DNA of 64,000 nt from Lantana camara. Its lineage: Eukaryota; Streptophyta; Magnoliopsida; Lamiales; Verbenaceae. The stretch lies in assembly GCA_037501455.1 (NCBI GenBank), contig CM074857.1, positions 97,621,501 to 97,685,500 of the forward strand, written 5' to 3'. The position numbers and the translations under genes were made by a program. The notes beneath the pieces were generated by a model. That model saw only the letters and a list, made by a program, of their open reading frames with translations. It was not told the DNA's origin and ran no database searches. This document shows, piece after piece, positions 1 through 12,615 of this stretch; the first letter of the stretch is position 1; each line of letters starts with the position of its first letter.

Positions 1-931
1 TCCTTGTCTTTCATGTCATGGGACGACACTTGAGACTTAATCTCTGAGACAATTCTCGGTTCTTCTGCCAAAATGCGTAGTTAACTATACCCTTGTTGAA
101 ACCACGCTCAGCAAAACCACGGAACACTGAAGAAGGACTAACGACTCCTCGAAGCAAACTAAAAGGGTATTTATCTTCCACAGTTAACCTTTGCAGCTCA
201 CGGTAATATACTCATCCTAAATCCCGCCTTCTTCTTAGATGGGACTAAGATACTCCACAAAGAAGTATTCACAAGGATGAAATTACCTTCTAAGAGCTCG
301 TCAACTACGACTTAACTCCAACAACCTCACTAGAGTCCGCCGGAAGAGAAACTCCAAACACAAAATAATTCCGGGATAAAGATCACGACAACCTCGATGT
401 CCTCATTAGGTGGAAACGAATTCCATCTTCCAAGAAACACCAAAGGTGGCTTACTTCGACCTTTGTCTCCTTAAGCTTGACTCGGCCTCTAGGTTAACCC
501 AAAGGAAAGCCACAAAACTTACACCGTCCCGGAATTACCAACCACTACAACAAAGGGTATCAACGGGCTAGCCTTCCATCTAACACTCGTAGATACCGTT
601 GAGCCCCGAATGGACCTCCTAAAAGCAACAACCCACGCCAACGGTAACACCGTTACCTAAAAAAAAAAACTAGACGCCTTCAAGAACAACTGCCGAAAAA
701 GGACCATCCACCGAACAAGCTCGGCCCTCGCAACTCACCAAACACTCGAAACTCTTCTCACCAAGCTCTCTCTAAAGAGAGAACCAACACAAAAGGAAAG
801 AAAAGGGGAAACCACAAGCAAACAAGTAAGAACAAAAACACGCAAGTACCGAGAGCAACTAGAAGAAAGGAAGGTAACGCCAACTAAAATAAAATGCATG
901 TATGTAGTGCCATGAATGTTTGGTATACCTT

Positions 932-1888
932 TCACCAAGGTAAAATGTTGATCTCGACCTCAAGCTCCTCGCCCCCACTTGCATCACCTCGGACCTGTCT
1001 TGAAGTCTTGGAATTCCAGCTCTTTGTAGTCCTTGAATTCCTAGTCTTCTTGCAACTCTTCACTTTATGTCCTGCTTCTCCACATTCGTAACATCTCCCA
1101 AGCTTCTTTCGGTAAACTTCTTCGGTGTGGTTAGGGCCTTGACAATAAGAACATCGAATTATCTCCAACGAAAGAGGTACCGGATCCGTCTTTAGTAGTT
1201 GAAGTTTCTTCTTCTTCTTAATGTAGTTGACATCTTGGAGTTCTTGGGTTTCTTCTCAGAATATAGTCCTCTTGCTTGAACTTGAACTCGATCCTTGATC
1301 ATGTCCCATATTAAGAGTATGAGACCTCCTACCTTGCTTATTCATTTCATTTTGAACCACTCTTCTAACTTCCTCGGACCATTCATGCACCGGTGAACCT
1401 TGAAAAGCTTGTTGAATCTCGTCTCTACGCCTTTGTATATATTCCCGGACCTTGGGGCAATCTTGGTTAGCTCTCGAGTTTTCTAGCTCCATTATAAGAT
1501 CGTCCATCATCTTCACTTCTTGCTCAAGATCTAGGAATTCTTGAAATCTTCTATTCAATTCATTGGAAGGGAAATACTTGTAGCAAAATTCTCGGATAAA
1601 CCTTTCCCAATGGAGCTCTTCTCCGGACTTCTTTAGATATGATTTTATTTCCTTGAACCATTTTGAAGCTTCACGTTGTAGTAAGCGGGAAGTGTATCTT
1701 ACTTTCTCTTGTGAGGTTCCCGAACAACTTCCCCAAATCCACAATATCCCGGATAGCCACTCCTCGGCTTCAATACTATCGCCCCCAAGCCACTTCGGTG
1801 GATTAAAGCCTTCAAACTTCTTTGAGACCGAAGAAACTTGTTTCTCTTGTTTTCCTTTTGACGACGTATGTTGGTATGAAGAACTCAT
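932..1888 (-). pseudogene. Ty3/gypsy-type Gag with zinc knuckle, one internal stop (copy 1)
   Basis: Gag forms the virus-like particle that packages retrotransposon RNA. The frame begins at the methionine of MSSSYQHTSS (1888), the start shared with copy 2. The capsid-like region carries FEGFNPPKW, AEEWL and FCYKYFPSNE, as in plant gypsy Gag. Near the C-terminus is a perfect CX2CX4HX4C knuckle, CYECGEAGHKVKSC. A preceding knuckle-like motif, CSYCQGPNHTEEVY, has lost its last Cys. Total length is about 318 codons. One in-frame stop at 1256-1258 replaces an Arg codon (CGA to TGA), a change expected from deamination of methylated CpG. The same frame continues past it to the knuckle. Confidence 0.85.
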
Positions 1889-2090
1889 CCTGAGATAAGA
1901 GAAATGATTCCAAAATATCGATGCGTGCAGGGTTCCGTACATGTTCATGTGAACTATTAACATAATTAAGCCAAATAATTCAAGTAATTCACGCAAGAGA
2001 TGAGAGTGAATGCAAACAATCACAAAATCCTAAGCCGATCGACCTAGACAGACCCAACACGATGCTAGAGCTCCGGTTTTGCAACCCAGA

Positions 2091-2102
2091 GCTCTGATAC
2101 CA
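2091..2102 (-). other. Primer-binding site, initiator Met-tRNA type
   Basis: The minus strand reads TGGTATCAGAGC, complementary to the 3-prime end of plant initiator Met-tRNA. It lies 8 nt from the LTR edge at 2111. This sets the element's direction as minus and marks the LTR as the 5-prime LTR of the unit to its left. Confidence 0.9.
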
Positions 2103-2110
2103 CTTACAGA

Positions 2111-5005
2111 TGTAACACCCCGAAGCGAAGGGCGCCACATCCCCCGTACCATAGCCCAACCTGGGTGCCGAAATGGATACTCCGTCCCCACGTCGGACTA
2201 TGGCGAACGGGTGACAAACAAAATCAACTCTAGGCTAGGCGGTCTAGACCCCGAACAGAGTGCACAACAAAATAAAATCGAAAGCACGGAAGCCACAGGA
2301 TCAACTAACATAACCGATTACGGATATAAAAGGTCAGGAAGAGATATACATATTTCAACATGCTTTGCCCACCCCGGGCCAAAAGGAATATTCAAAGCTT
2401 CAAATTACAAAACATAGCTTATAATTATTTATACATAGTACCAAATATATGTAGTACCAAAGCGGGAAAGTAAATATGCAAATGCAAGGCCTCCACGAAG
2501 ACTCTAACAACTCCCAAGACTCGAAAGACAACAGCCGTCTAGCCAGACTCCCAACCGGGTACCTGCAAAGCTCAAATCAAAGGGGAAAAAGAGAAGAAGC
2601 AACGAGGGTCAGTCCTAGAGACTGGTGAGGGGGCTAACACACGCACCCCTATATACATATAAAGCAAAGCAGTTAGCAATTTGAACAGAATCCATAAACC
2701 GGGGATGGTTTTTTGTAAGCCAAATCATTTCCCGTGCTAATAAATATATAGGAAAAAGGGGGAATTAAAGGCCAAAGGCCAAAACAACCAATTTTAAGTA
2801 TTTAAGAGTCCATTCCCGTTTCATAGATTTATACATAATCACACTAACTCGGCGAGTACGAGTTCTCATTCCAAACTCCATTCATAATTAGAGACATAAA
2901 TCATAATCAAAACATAATTCGCAATCCTACCTACTCCGGGTTATAGAAGGGTAGCAAGCCCTAGCTATCCATACACAGAAATGTGACAAGGTTTAATTAC
3001 TACCTTGTATCCTTCGACGGTTGCCTCCGTCGGCTCAAGAGAAACACCCTTCCTCAACCTCCTAAGGTTGGGTGAGACTCTCAAATGGAGGTGTTGATGG
3101 AAGAGCTCGGCGACCCCTCGGCCGACCCGAGATTACCATACCACACTCCGGGCCCCAAACAGATTACAAAAGTCACACAAACTTAGCTCAAAGCTTATCT
3201 TTCAAAGCCAAATCTCGCTACACACTCACACATATTCAAAGTTTTCCAAAAGAATATCAAAATAGAGCTATATACATATAAAACCTTTTTAAAGTCTTAT
3301 ACAAAATGGGACGAGCCCTCAAAATACATATCATACACATATTTATCATATAGTATACATAACTCGCATGCGGGCTTCAAAACATATAGGGTTGTAGGTC
3401 ATATTATCTAAAAGGAAGAAAACCTCACCTCCGAGAAGCAACGGGAACAAAGGAAGCAAGTCGGACGACTAGAAGACAACCTCGTCAACCAAGGAACGAA
3501 CCTAAAGGCAAAACAAAGGCCAAAGACAACCTTAGACTCAATATGAACCACATTAGACGCTCGGCACATGTGGATGTATGTTTATGATGCAAAGAATACG
3601 AAATGAATGCACATTAGGTCAAATAGAAGCATTCAAGGCATATAAGGTTATATCTCATAACCGAGAGCAAAGAATATACCATAAATCCACAAGATCAAAC
3701 TTAAAATGTCATACAACAAGTTAATCATACGTACACATTATAAACGAGGCAAGAAGAACCAACGAAAAGCAACGAAACGACGAAAGAAACTCCTCCCGGC
3801 CAAAACCTGCAGGGTGGACACGGCCTCGTCCGGAATGCAAAGGAATCGGACATGGCCATGTCCGGTTTAAATTAATTAAGGGTCCAAAGTCGAGAGCTTG
3901 ACACGGTCGTGTCCATTTCCTGTTAAAACATGACACGGCCGTGTCATGCATTCGGGACTGAAAAATAAACGCAGCAACACTTCATTTTTTGGCAAGAAAA
4001 ACAGGGCATTTCGGTTCTTGCCTTGGGGAGTCTCTTATGCCTTAAAAAATACATATAACATGCAAGGAAATAACACCAATCCAACATATAATCATCCAAA
4101 CTCAAGGGAATCAAGAAGGAAGCAAGAATCATCAAAATCATCCAATCTACCCTATTCACATGCTTGCCAAATCTCAAGAACCAACCAAAGGAATCATCTC
4201 AAATCCATATATAAGAGAGAAGAGAGAGTGTAGATTACGATCATAAACTTACCTTTCGAATTTGAGAAGATTCGGATGTGATTTGAGCTCAAAATCTCCA
4301 AAATGGCCAAAGGGGTTTTCTTCCTTCCTTCCTTGCTTGGAGCTGATCGTGATTGTGGGAGAGAGAGATGGAATGGCTCGGTTTTGGCAGCATAAGGGAC
4401 AAGAGAGGGCTTAACTCAAGGTATAGATCATGGTTAAGGCTTGGTTAGGGTTTAAGTGGGGTCCACAAAACTTAATTAAGTCAAAAGGTAGCTTTAAGGC
4501 GCAAGGGGCTCATTCCGGTGGAAAAACGGGGAATCAAATGAGCTTAGAAAAATATGAATCTTGATTCTCTGTCTTTCTTTCTTCGTTACGAGTTCAACGC
4601 ATCTTCCGGAATTCGAATCCAAATTCCCGAGCTCAAGTTACGCCTTCCGGAACACAAGGTGCGCTAAAGCTCGTTAGGCCCTTATGTCCCTAAAACATAA
4701 AACGGTTTGAAAACCATATCAAACGAATTCAAAAACAAGTAACAATCACAAAGACGCATACATAACATACATAAGTCACGCATAGCACGTAGTCACAAAA
4801 TTGAAAACGAAAACGGACACGAACGGAACAAGAACAAAGCAAAGAAAACAAATACGTATAAATAAATCACATAAGGTCAATTAAGTTCAAGTAATTCAAA
4901 TATATCACATAAAAAGTATAATAACCACATAATTAAATAATTAAAAACACACATAGTTCACCCGCAAAGGCATACCTGGGAAGGTCGAACGATCGGGATG
5001 TTACA
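2111..5005 (-). repeat. Long terminal repeat A1 (2895 bp), shared between two tandem units
   Basis: The repeat starts TGTAACA and ends TGTTACA, a perfect 7-bp terminal inverted repeat. It is the same length as the copy at 7675-10569 and differs only by scattered substitutions. It has a primer-binding site on its left and a polypurine tract on its right. It therefore serves as the 3-prime LTR of unit 2 and the 5-prime LTR of unit 1. Short open frames inside it (for example 2079-2417 and 3072-3281) recur in both copies only because the LTR recurs, and they resemble no known protein. A cluster of ACACGGCCGTGT-like palindromes lies at 3817-3946. Confidence 0.92.
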
Positions 5006-5040
5006 AACTCCCCTCCTTCAAAAGGACCTGTCCTCAGGTC
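5006..5040 (-). other. Polypurine tract with adjacent hairpin
   Basis: On the minus strand a purine-rich run (complement of 5006-5018) lies directly before the 3-prime LTR. It would prime plus-strand DNA synthesis. Just upstream, 5025-5040 is an inverted repeat (GACCTG and CAGGTC arms). The same arrangement of hairpin then purine run is seen at 34440-34474 and 40251-40283. Confidence 0.75.
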
Positions 5041-6495
5041 CTAAGAGAGACCTAAGAGGACACTTGAACGAGCTCGACTCCATGCTTCCACTGCGCTACT
5101 CTGATCTAAGTGTTGTAACTCCTCGGGACCTTGCTTCCTTAATAAGAAATAAGGAAGACTCCTCATGTCCCGATTGCTCGGTGGTACTCACCAAATCCGA
5201 GTGAATCCCCTTATTCCTAGCAAACTTTGGTTTGCTCCCACTTCTGATTAAAATTCAAAAGTAGTTGGGGAAAACTGCCGGTTCTTGATGTTCGGTCTTC
5301 TACCGAAAGCACTTTTAGAGATTGTTACACTAAGTCTACAATGTCTCTTCTTGTGCCAACACTATTACCGGCTCTTCAAGTCTCGAACCATGAGTGGAAT
5401 TAGTCTCGTGACTAAGCACTTCTTGAGACATAGGCTCCAACCCTCCGTTAGCTACGCACAACCGAAGTCTTCCTTAGTACCTCGATCGTAACGGAAAATT
5501 TGAGTATCCTTGTGTAATCAAGGTAACTCTCTTCAAAAGCCTCATCCACTCGAGCCATGCCTCTTTCTTGTCTTTCATGTCATGGGACGACACTTGAGAC
5601 TTAATCTCTGAGACAATTCTCGGTTCTTCTGCCAAAATGCATAGTTAACTATACCCTTGTTGAAACCACGCTCAGCAAAACCACGGAACACTGAAGAAGG
5701 ACTAACGACTCCTCGAAGCAAACTAAAAGGGTATTTATCTTCCACAGTTAACCTGTGCAGCTCACGGTAATATACTCATCCTAAATCCCGCCTTCTTCTT
5801 AGATGGGACTAAGATACTCCACAAAGAAGTATTCACAAGGATGAAATTACCTTCTAAGAGCTTGTCAACTACGACTTAACTCCAACAACCTCACTAGAGT
5901 CCGCCGGAAGAGAAACTCCAAACACAAAATAATTCCGGGATAAAGATCACGACAACCTCGATGTCCTCATTAGGTGGAAACGAATTCCATCTTCAAAGAA
6001 ACACCAAAGGTGGCTTACTTCGACCTTTGTCTCCTTAAGCTTGACTCGGCCTCTAGGTTAACCCAAAGGAAAGCCACAAAACTTACACCGTCCCGGAATT
6101 ACCAACCACTACAACAAAGGGTATCAACGGGCTAGCCTTCCATCTAACACTCGTAGATACCGTTGAGCCCCGAATGGACCTCCTAAAAGCAACAACCCAC
6201 GCCAAAGGTAACACCGTTACCTAAAAAAAAAAACTAGACGCCTTCAAGAACAACTTCCGAAAAAGGACCAACCACCGAACAAGCTCGGCCCTCGCAACTC
6301 ACCAAACACTCGAAACTCTTCTCACCAAGCTCTCTCTAAAGAGAGAACCAACACAAAAGGAAAGAAAAGGGGAAACCACAAGCAAACAAGTAAGAACAAA
6401 AACACGCAAGTACCGAGAGCAACTAGAAGAAAGGAAGGTAACGCCAACTAAAATAAAATGCATGTATGTAGTGCCATGAATGTTTGGTATACCTT
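5041..6495. other. Non-coding part of the gag-only element
   Basis: Where an autonomous gypsy element would carry pol, this 1.45-kb stretch has no reverse transcriptase, RNase H or integrase motif on either strand. Small open frames here (for example 6299-6502 minus, identical in the other unit at 735-938) are preserved only because the units are near-identical. I see no function for it beyond spacing. Confidence 0.7.
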
Positions 6496-7452
6496 TCACC
6501 AAGGTAAAATGTTGATCTCGACCTCAAGCTCCTCGCCCCCACTTGCATCACCTTGGACCTGTCTTGAAGTCTTGGAATTCCAGCTCTTTGTAGTCCCTGA
6601 ATTCCTAGTCTTCATGCAACTCTTCACTTTATGTCCTGCTTCTCCACATTCGTAACATCTCCCAAGCTTCTTTCGGCAAACTTATTCGGTGTGGTTTGGG
6701 CCTTGACAATAAGAACATCGAATTATCTCCAACGAAAGAGGTACCGGATCCGTCTTTAGTAGTTGAAGTTTCTTCTTCTTCTTAATGTAGTTGACATCTT
6801 GGAGTTCTTGGGTTTCTTCTCGGAATATAGTCCTCTTGCTTGAACTTGAACTCGATCCTTGATCATGTCCCATATTAAGAGTATGAGACCTCCTCCCTTG
6901 CTTATTCATTTCATTTTGAACCACTCTTCTAACTTCCTCGGACCATTCATGCACCGGTGAACCTTGAAAAGCTTGTTGAATCTCGTCTCTACGCCTTTGT
7001 ATATATTCCCGGACCTTGGGGAAATCTTGGTTAGCTCTCGAGTTTTCTAGCTCCATTATAAGATCGTCCATCATCTTCACTTCTTGCTCAAGATCTAGGA
7101 ATTCTTGAAATCTTCTAATCAATTCATTGGAAGGGAAATACTTGTAGCAAAATTCTCGGATAAACCTTTCCCAATGGAGCTCTTCTCCGGACTTCTTTAG
7201 ATATGATTTTATTTCCTTGAACCATTTTGAAGCTTCACCTTGTAGTAAGCGGGAAGTGTATCTTACTTTCTCTTGTGAGGTTCCCGAACAACTTCCCCAA
7301 ATCCACAATATCCCGGATAGCCACTCCTCGGCTTCAATACTATCGCCCCCAACCCACTTCGGTGGATTAAAGCCTTCAAACTTCTTTGAGACCGAAGAAA
7401 CTTGTTTCTCTTGTTTTCCTTTTGACGACGTATGTTGGTATGAAGAACTCAT
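6496..7452 (-). pseudogene. Ty3/gypsy-type Gag with zinc knuckle, one internal stop (copy 2)
   Basis: This is the same about 318-codon Gag as copy 1, starting MSSSYQHTSS. The capsid-like part is open past the position that is a stop in copy 1 (here Arg, around 6820-6822). It ends at 6682-6684, where a Glu codon (GAA) of the first knuckle has become TAA, just after CSYCQGPNHTE. The second knuckle and tail remain downstream in frame. The two copies are thus broken at different codons. Confidence 0.85.
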
Positions 7453-7654
7453 CCTGAGATAAGAGAAATGATTCCAAAATATCGATGCGTGCAGGGTTCA
7501 GTACATGTTCATGTGAACTATTAACATAATTAAGCCAAATAATTCAAGTAATTCACGCAAGAGATGAGAGTGAATGCAAACAATCACAAAATCCTAAGCC
7601 GATCGACCTAGACGGACCCAACACGACGCTAGAGCTCCGGTTTTGCAACCTAGA

Positions 7655-7666
7655 GCTCTGATACCA
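7655..7666 (-). other. Primer-binding site, initiator Met-tRNA type
   Basis: TGGTATCAGAGC on the minus strand, 8 nt inside the 5-prime LTR that starts at 7675. It is identical to the site at 2091-2102. Confidence 0.9.
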
Positions 7667-7674
7667 CTTACAGA

Positions 7675-10569
7675 TGTAACACCCCGGAGCGAAGGGCGCC
7701 ACATCCCCCGCACCATAGCCCAACCTGGGTGCCGAAATGGATACTCCGTCCCCACGTCGGACTATGGCGAACGGATGACAAACAAAATCAACTCTAGGCT
7801 AGGCGGTCTAGACCCCGAACAGAGTGCGCAACAAAATAAAATCGAAAGCGCGGAAGCCACAGGATCAACTAACATAACCGATTACAGATATAAAAGCTCA
7901 GGAAGAGATATACATATTTCAACATGCTTTGCCCACCCCGGGCCAAAAGGAATATTCAAAGCTTCAAATTACAAAACATAGCTTATAATTATTTACACAT
8001 AGTACCAAATATACGTAGTACCAAAGCGGGAAAGTAAATATGCAAATGCAAGGACTCCACGAAGACTCGAACAACTCCCAAGACTCGAAAGACAACAGCC
8101 GCCTAGCCAGACTCCCAACTGGGTACCTGCAAAGCTCAAATCAAAGGGGAAAAAGAGAAGAAGCAACGAGGGTCAGTCCTAGAGACTGGTGAGGGGGCTA
8201 ACACACGCACCCCTATATACATATAGAGCAAAGCACTTAGCAATTTGAAGAGAATCCATAAACCGGGGATGGTTTTTTGCAAGCCAAATCATTTCCCGTG
8301 CTAATAAATATATAGGAAAAAGGGGGAATTAAAGGCCAAAGGCCAAAACAACCAATTTTAAGTATTTAAGAGTCCATTCCCGTTTCATAGATTTATACAT
8401 AATCACACTAACTCGGCGAGTACGAGTTCTCCTTCCAAACTCCATTCATAATTAGAGACATAAATCATAATCAAAACATAATTCGCAATCCCACCTACTC
8501 CGGGTGATAGAAGGGTAGCAAGCCCTAGCTATCCATACACAGAAATGTGACAAGGTTTAATTAATACCTTGTATCCTTCGACGGTTGCCTCCGTCGGCTC
8601 AAGAGAAACACCCTTCCTCAACCTCCTAAGGTTGGGTGAGACTCTCAAATGGAGGTGTTGATGGAAGAGCTCGGCGACCCCTCGGCCGACCCGAGATTAC
8701 CATACCACACTCCGGGCCCCAAACAGATTACAAAAGTCACACAAACTTAGCTCAAAGCTTATCTTTCAAAGCCAAATCTCGCTACACACTCACACATATT
8801 CAAAGTTTTCCAAAAGAATATCAAAATAGAGCTATATACATATAAAACCTTTTTAAAGTCTTATACAAAATGGGACGAGCCCTCAAAATACATATCATAC
8901 ACATATTTATCATATAGTATACATAACTCGCATGCGGGCTTCAAAACATATAGGGTTGTAGGTCATATTATCTAAAAGGAAGAAAACCTCACCTCCGAGA
9001 AACAACAGGAACAAAGGAAGCAAGTCGGACGACTAGAAGACAACCTCGTCAACCAAGGAACGAACCTAAAGGCAAAACAAAGGCAAAAGACAACCTTAGA
9101 CTCAATATGAACCACATTAGACGCTCGGCACATGTGGATGTATGTTTATGATGCAAAGAATACGAAATGAATGCACATTAGGTCAAATAGAAGCATTCAA
9201 GGCATATAAGGTTATATCTCATAACCGAGAGCAAGGAATATACCATAAATCCACAAGATCAAACTTAAAATGTCATACAACAAGTTAATCATACGTACAC
9301 ATTATAAACGAGGCAAGAAGAACCAACGAAAAGCAACGAAACGACGAAAGAAACTCCTCCCGGCCAAAACCTGCAGGGTGGACACGGCCTCGTCCGGAAT
9401 GCAAAGGAATCGGACATGGCCATGTCCGGTTTAAATTAATTCAGGGTCCAAAGTCGAGAGCTTGACACGGCCGTGTCCATTTCCTGTTAAAACATGACAC
9501 GGTCGTGTCATGCATTCGGGACTGAAAAATAAACGCAGCAACACTTCGTTTTTTGGCAAGAAAAACAAGGCATTTCGGTTCTTGCCTTGGGAAGTCTCTT
9601 ATGCCTTCAAAAATAAATATAACATGCAAGGAAATAACACCAATCCAACATATAATCATCCAAACTCAAGGGAATCAAGAAGAAAGCAAGAATCATCAAA
9701 ATCATCCAATCTACCCTGTTCACATGCTTGCCAAATCCCAAGAACCAACCAAAGGAATCATCTCAAATCCACATATAAGACAGAAGAGAGAGTGTAGATT
9801 ACGATCATAAACTTACCTTTCGAATTTGAGAAGATTCGGATGTGATTTGAGCTCAAAATCTCCAAAATGGCCAAAGGGGTTTTCTTCCTTCCTTCCTTGC
9901 TTGGAGCTGATCGTGATTGTGGGAGAGAGAGATGGAATGGCTCGGTTTTGGCAGCATAAGGGACAAGAGAGGGCTTAACTCAAGGTATAGATCATGGTTA
10001 AGGCTTAGTTAGGGTTTAGGTGGGGTCCACAAAACTTAATTAAGTCAAAAGGTAGCTTTAAGGCGCAAGGGGCTCATTCCGGTGAAAAAACAGGGAATCA
10101 AATGAACTTAGAAAAATATGAATCTTGATTCTCTGTCTTGCTTTCTTCATTACAAGTTCAACGCATCTTTCGGAATTTGAATCCGAATTCCTGAGCTCAA
10201 GTTACGCCTTCCGGAACACAAGATGCGCTAAAGCTCGTTAGGCCCTTATGTCCCTAAAACATAAAACGGTTTCAAAACCGTATCAAACGAATTCAAAAAC
10301 AAGTAACAATCACAAAGACGCATACATAACATACATAAGTCACGCATAGCGCGTAGTCACAAAATCGAAAACGAAAACGGACACGAACGGAACAAGAACA
10401 AAGCAAAGAAAACTAATACGTATAATTAAATCACATAAGGTCAATTAAGTTCAAGTAATTCAAATATATCACATAAAAAGTATAATAACCACATAATTAA
10501 ATAATTAAAAACACACATAGTTCACCCGTGAAGGCATACCTGGGAACGTCGAACGATCGGGATGTTACA
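7675..10569 (-). repeat. Long terminal repeat A2 (2895 bp), 5-prime LTR of the minus-strand element
   Basis: Same length and same TGTAACA/TGTTACA termini as the copy at 2111-5005. The palindrome cluster recurs at 9381-9510. On the right it meets host sequence of a different element at 10570, so this is the outer edge of the tandem array. Confidence 0.92.
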
Positions 10570-12615
10570 TCTAAGAGTCTTAGGTAGGTACTATTTACCA
10601 ATTCGATCTCTCATTCAATTCCTAGTAATGTTTTTGCATCACTGATCTTTCAATGGACCGACGACTCATGAGACATCCATCTCTACTTCAGTGTTGAGCT
10701 AGACCCATCAATCATAAGATCTCAACCAAACTTAGTCCGGAACGACCCACGACTCGTGAGACATCGCCCTTTCTAAAATGGTTAAGAAATATTAATTATT
10801 TAAAATAATTAATCAGGAAACTAAGGGTTAATAAGATCCACTAATTACCCCGCGACTCGTGAGACAGCAATTAGGTTCACTTATTAAGTCCTAAATCCTA
10901 TTGATGGAATGCTAGGGATTTTATTACCGTGATAAAATACCTATTGATTCGAATTTTACTCAATATTTAAATGGGATTTTCGAATGACCTCACCAACATA
11001 TAATGTTATCCAAATTTTAATTGTCTTGTTAATGCAGTTTCACATAAAGTGCATCACAGAAGCAATTAGCAGATACATGTCCTAGCATGATACTAATTAT
11101 GAGATGATCATGGGTATCCTATCTTACATGTGATTTCGGGAGCCACTCCAAAATCACTAGTTCTAACATTCATGCCACATAAGACAGTTCGTATCACATA
11201 GGGGTACAGAATTTAATGGAAAAACGCCCTATCTATTATATTAATAGAAACCCTCCTAAACATTTTGAGGGGTCTTCTTATGGCCACCGTTCTTCAAGTG
11301 CTCCTTGTGGATCCTTCTTATTCCATGGGTGCTTGTCTTCAAAATGAAAATAAAAACCTCACTTTCTAAGTTCTACTCTCTTTACATAAAGTAATATGGT
11401 TCAATTTTCATATTGACCATAGACAAGTACACGGGGCATACCCCGGCCCAAAAACAATAATAAGGAAAGCCACATAATAAACACATAACAGTATGCACAT
11501 AAGAAGGGCTCCAACCCCAATTGAAAACGCGCAACTATGGGGATCCGACCCCAATTGAAATCATCTATGTGCAAAATTTAAAACCATACATAAGACTAAC
11601 CCATGATCACCTAAACTAGCATGCTTCCGCTTGAATTTAAATTTACCAATTAAATTTAAAATTCCCTTGACTTCAAGTTACAATTGAGTTAAGTAATTTG
11701 AATATGGTTCATTATTCAAGAATTTATTCAAAATAGAATCACCAGATCTTGACAAAACAACAATTAATTCAAAATTAAATTTTTGTCTAAAATATCATTC
11801 AAAGTGATATTTATTATTTTCTCAAACAATTAGAACATAACATTAATTCATAAAATCCCAAATTTTATAATTATTTCAAATAAAATTTTTTATAAAATTA
11901 AAATCAAATTTTAAAATAAAATCAGATTTTACAAAAGGGATTTTACGAAATTGGAAAACACGAAATGAAAACGAGATGTCCCGGAACAGCCCGCGCGAGG
12001 CGCGCGGCCGCCACCCACAAGCAAGCGCACAAGGCGTAGGCGAGTAGGCAGCACCACGCAAACTGCCAGCGCGGCTGTGCTACGATGAGAGGCAGCAACG
12101 CCGCACAGCACCGCACAGGCTTGCGGGCATGGCTGCGCGCAGACGCGCAGCACTCGCTCGCTGGCCGTGGGCGCGTGCGCTACCGGGCAGATGCGGGAGA
12201 AGGCGGGCTGGTGGCGGTCACGCCTAGGCGATGCGCGCACTCCCGGTGACCCACACACCGCCGCCTAGGCGGGGTAGAAAAGACGGGGCGGCTTCAGCCA
12301 CCCCATGGGCGAAACGCGCAAGGCCGTGCGTGGCTATACCCCGGTTCTGAATTCGTTTCGCAATTTCGATAATTCAAGCAATCTAATTTTGAATTAAAAC
12401 AGTTCAAATAAATCTGAATCTAAATAGCTTTAAAACCAGATTAATCAGGAAACAATTTTCGCAAAATTTTCAAGAAACAGTTTTGATCCGACAATTTCAT
12501 ATTTCAAACCAAAACCATGAATACACAACATATACTCAAATTCAAGAATTTTCATCAAAATTCGTAAAGTTGTAACGATACAATACGAGCGTGGCAAGGT
12601 GGCTCTGATACTACT
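10570..12615 (-). mobile_element. Internal region of a non-coding LTR element (LARD family), minus copy
   Basis: Reverse-complemented, this matches the internal region of the plus-strand copy at 29814-31165 and 45199-45895. The shared parts include the primer-binding site, a GC-rich core, a motif around CAATTGGGGT and spaced CACGAGTCGTG palindromes. Its left part is cut by the gag-only array and continues beyond the window. No Gag or Pol motif is visible, so it is a large retrotransposon derivative whose superfamily I cannot name. Positions 11985-12330 form a GC-rich block in otherwise AT-rich DNA. Confidence 0.8.
12601..12613 (-). other. Primer-binding site, initiator Met-tRNA type (one mismatch)
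   Basis: The minus strand reads TAGTATCAGAGCC, one base off the usual TGGTATCAGAGCC. It lies two bases from the LTR edge, as in the plus-strand copy at 29816. Confidence 0.8.

Larger units (their letters stand above)
1..2110 (-). mobile_element. Internal region of a gag-only LTR element, first unit of a tandem array (partial)
   Basis: This stretch repeats positions 5565-7674 at a constant offset of 5564 bp with only scattered differences. It is the internal region of another copy of the same minus-strand element. Its 3-prime part, including the polypurine tract, lies left of the window. It contains one gag pseudogene (932-1888) and a primer-binding site next to the LTR at 2111. Positions 1-930 show no coding sequence, and no protease, reverse transcriptase or integrase is visible. 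The layout matches what is called a TR-GAG element. Confidence 0.85.
2111..10569 (-). mobile_element. Complete gag-only LTR retrotransposon (TR-GAG-like), 8459 bp
   Basis: In minus-strand order the element has the 5-prime LTR (10569-7675), primer-binding site, a gag pseudogene, about 1.5 kb without coding, a polypurine tract and the 3-prime LTR (5005-2111). The internal region is only 2669 bp and has no pol. Mobility would need enzymes from a related autonomous element. The right flank is TCTAA (10570-10574). The matching left duplication is not beside the 3-prime LTR, because another internal unit follows directly, so the element is part of a tandem array. Confidence 0.88.

Noticed and set aside
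735..938. 67-codon frame conserved exactly at 6299-6502
   Set aside because: Conservation only reflects the near-identity of the two tandem units. It is antisense-independent, short and without motif.
2079..2417. 112-codon frame present in both copies of LTR A
   Set aside because: It spans the primer-binding site and the LTR edge, and is repeated because the LTR is repeated.
11929..12258. 109-codon Cys/Arg/Ala-rich minus frame in the GC-rich core
   Set aside because: GC-rich DNA lacks stops. The other copy of the element does not preserve the frame.
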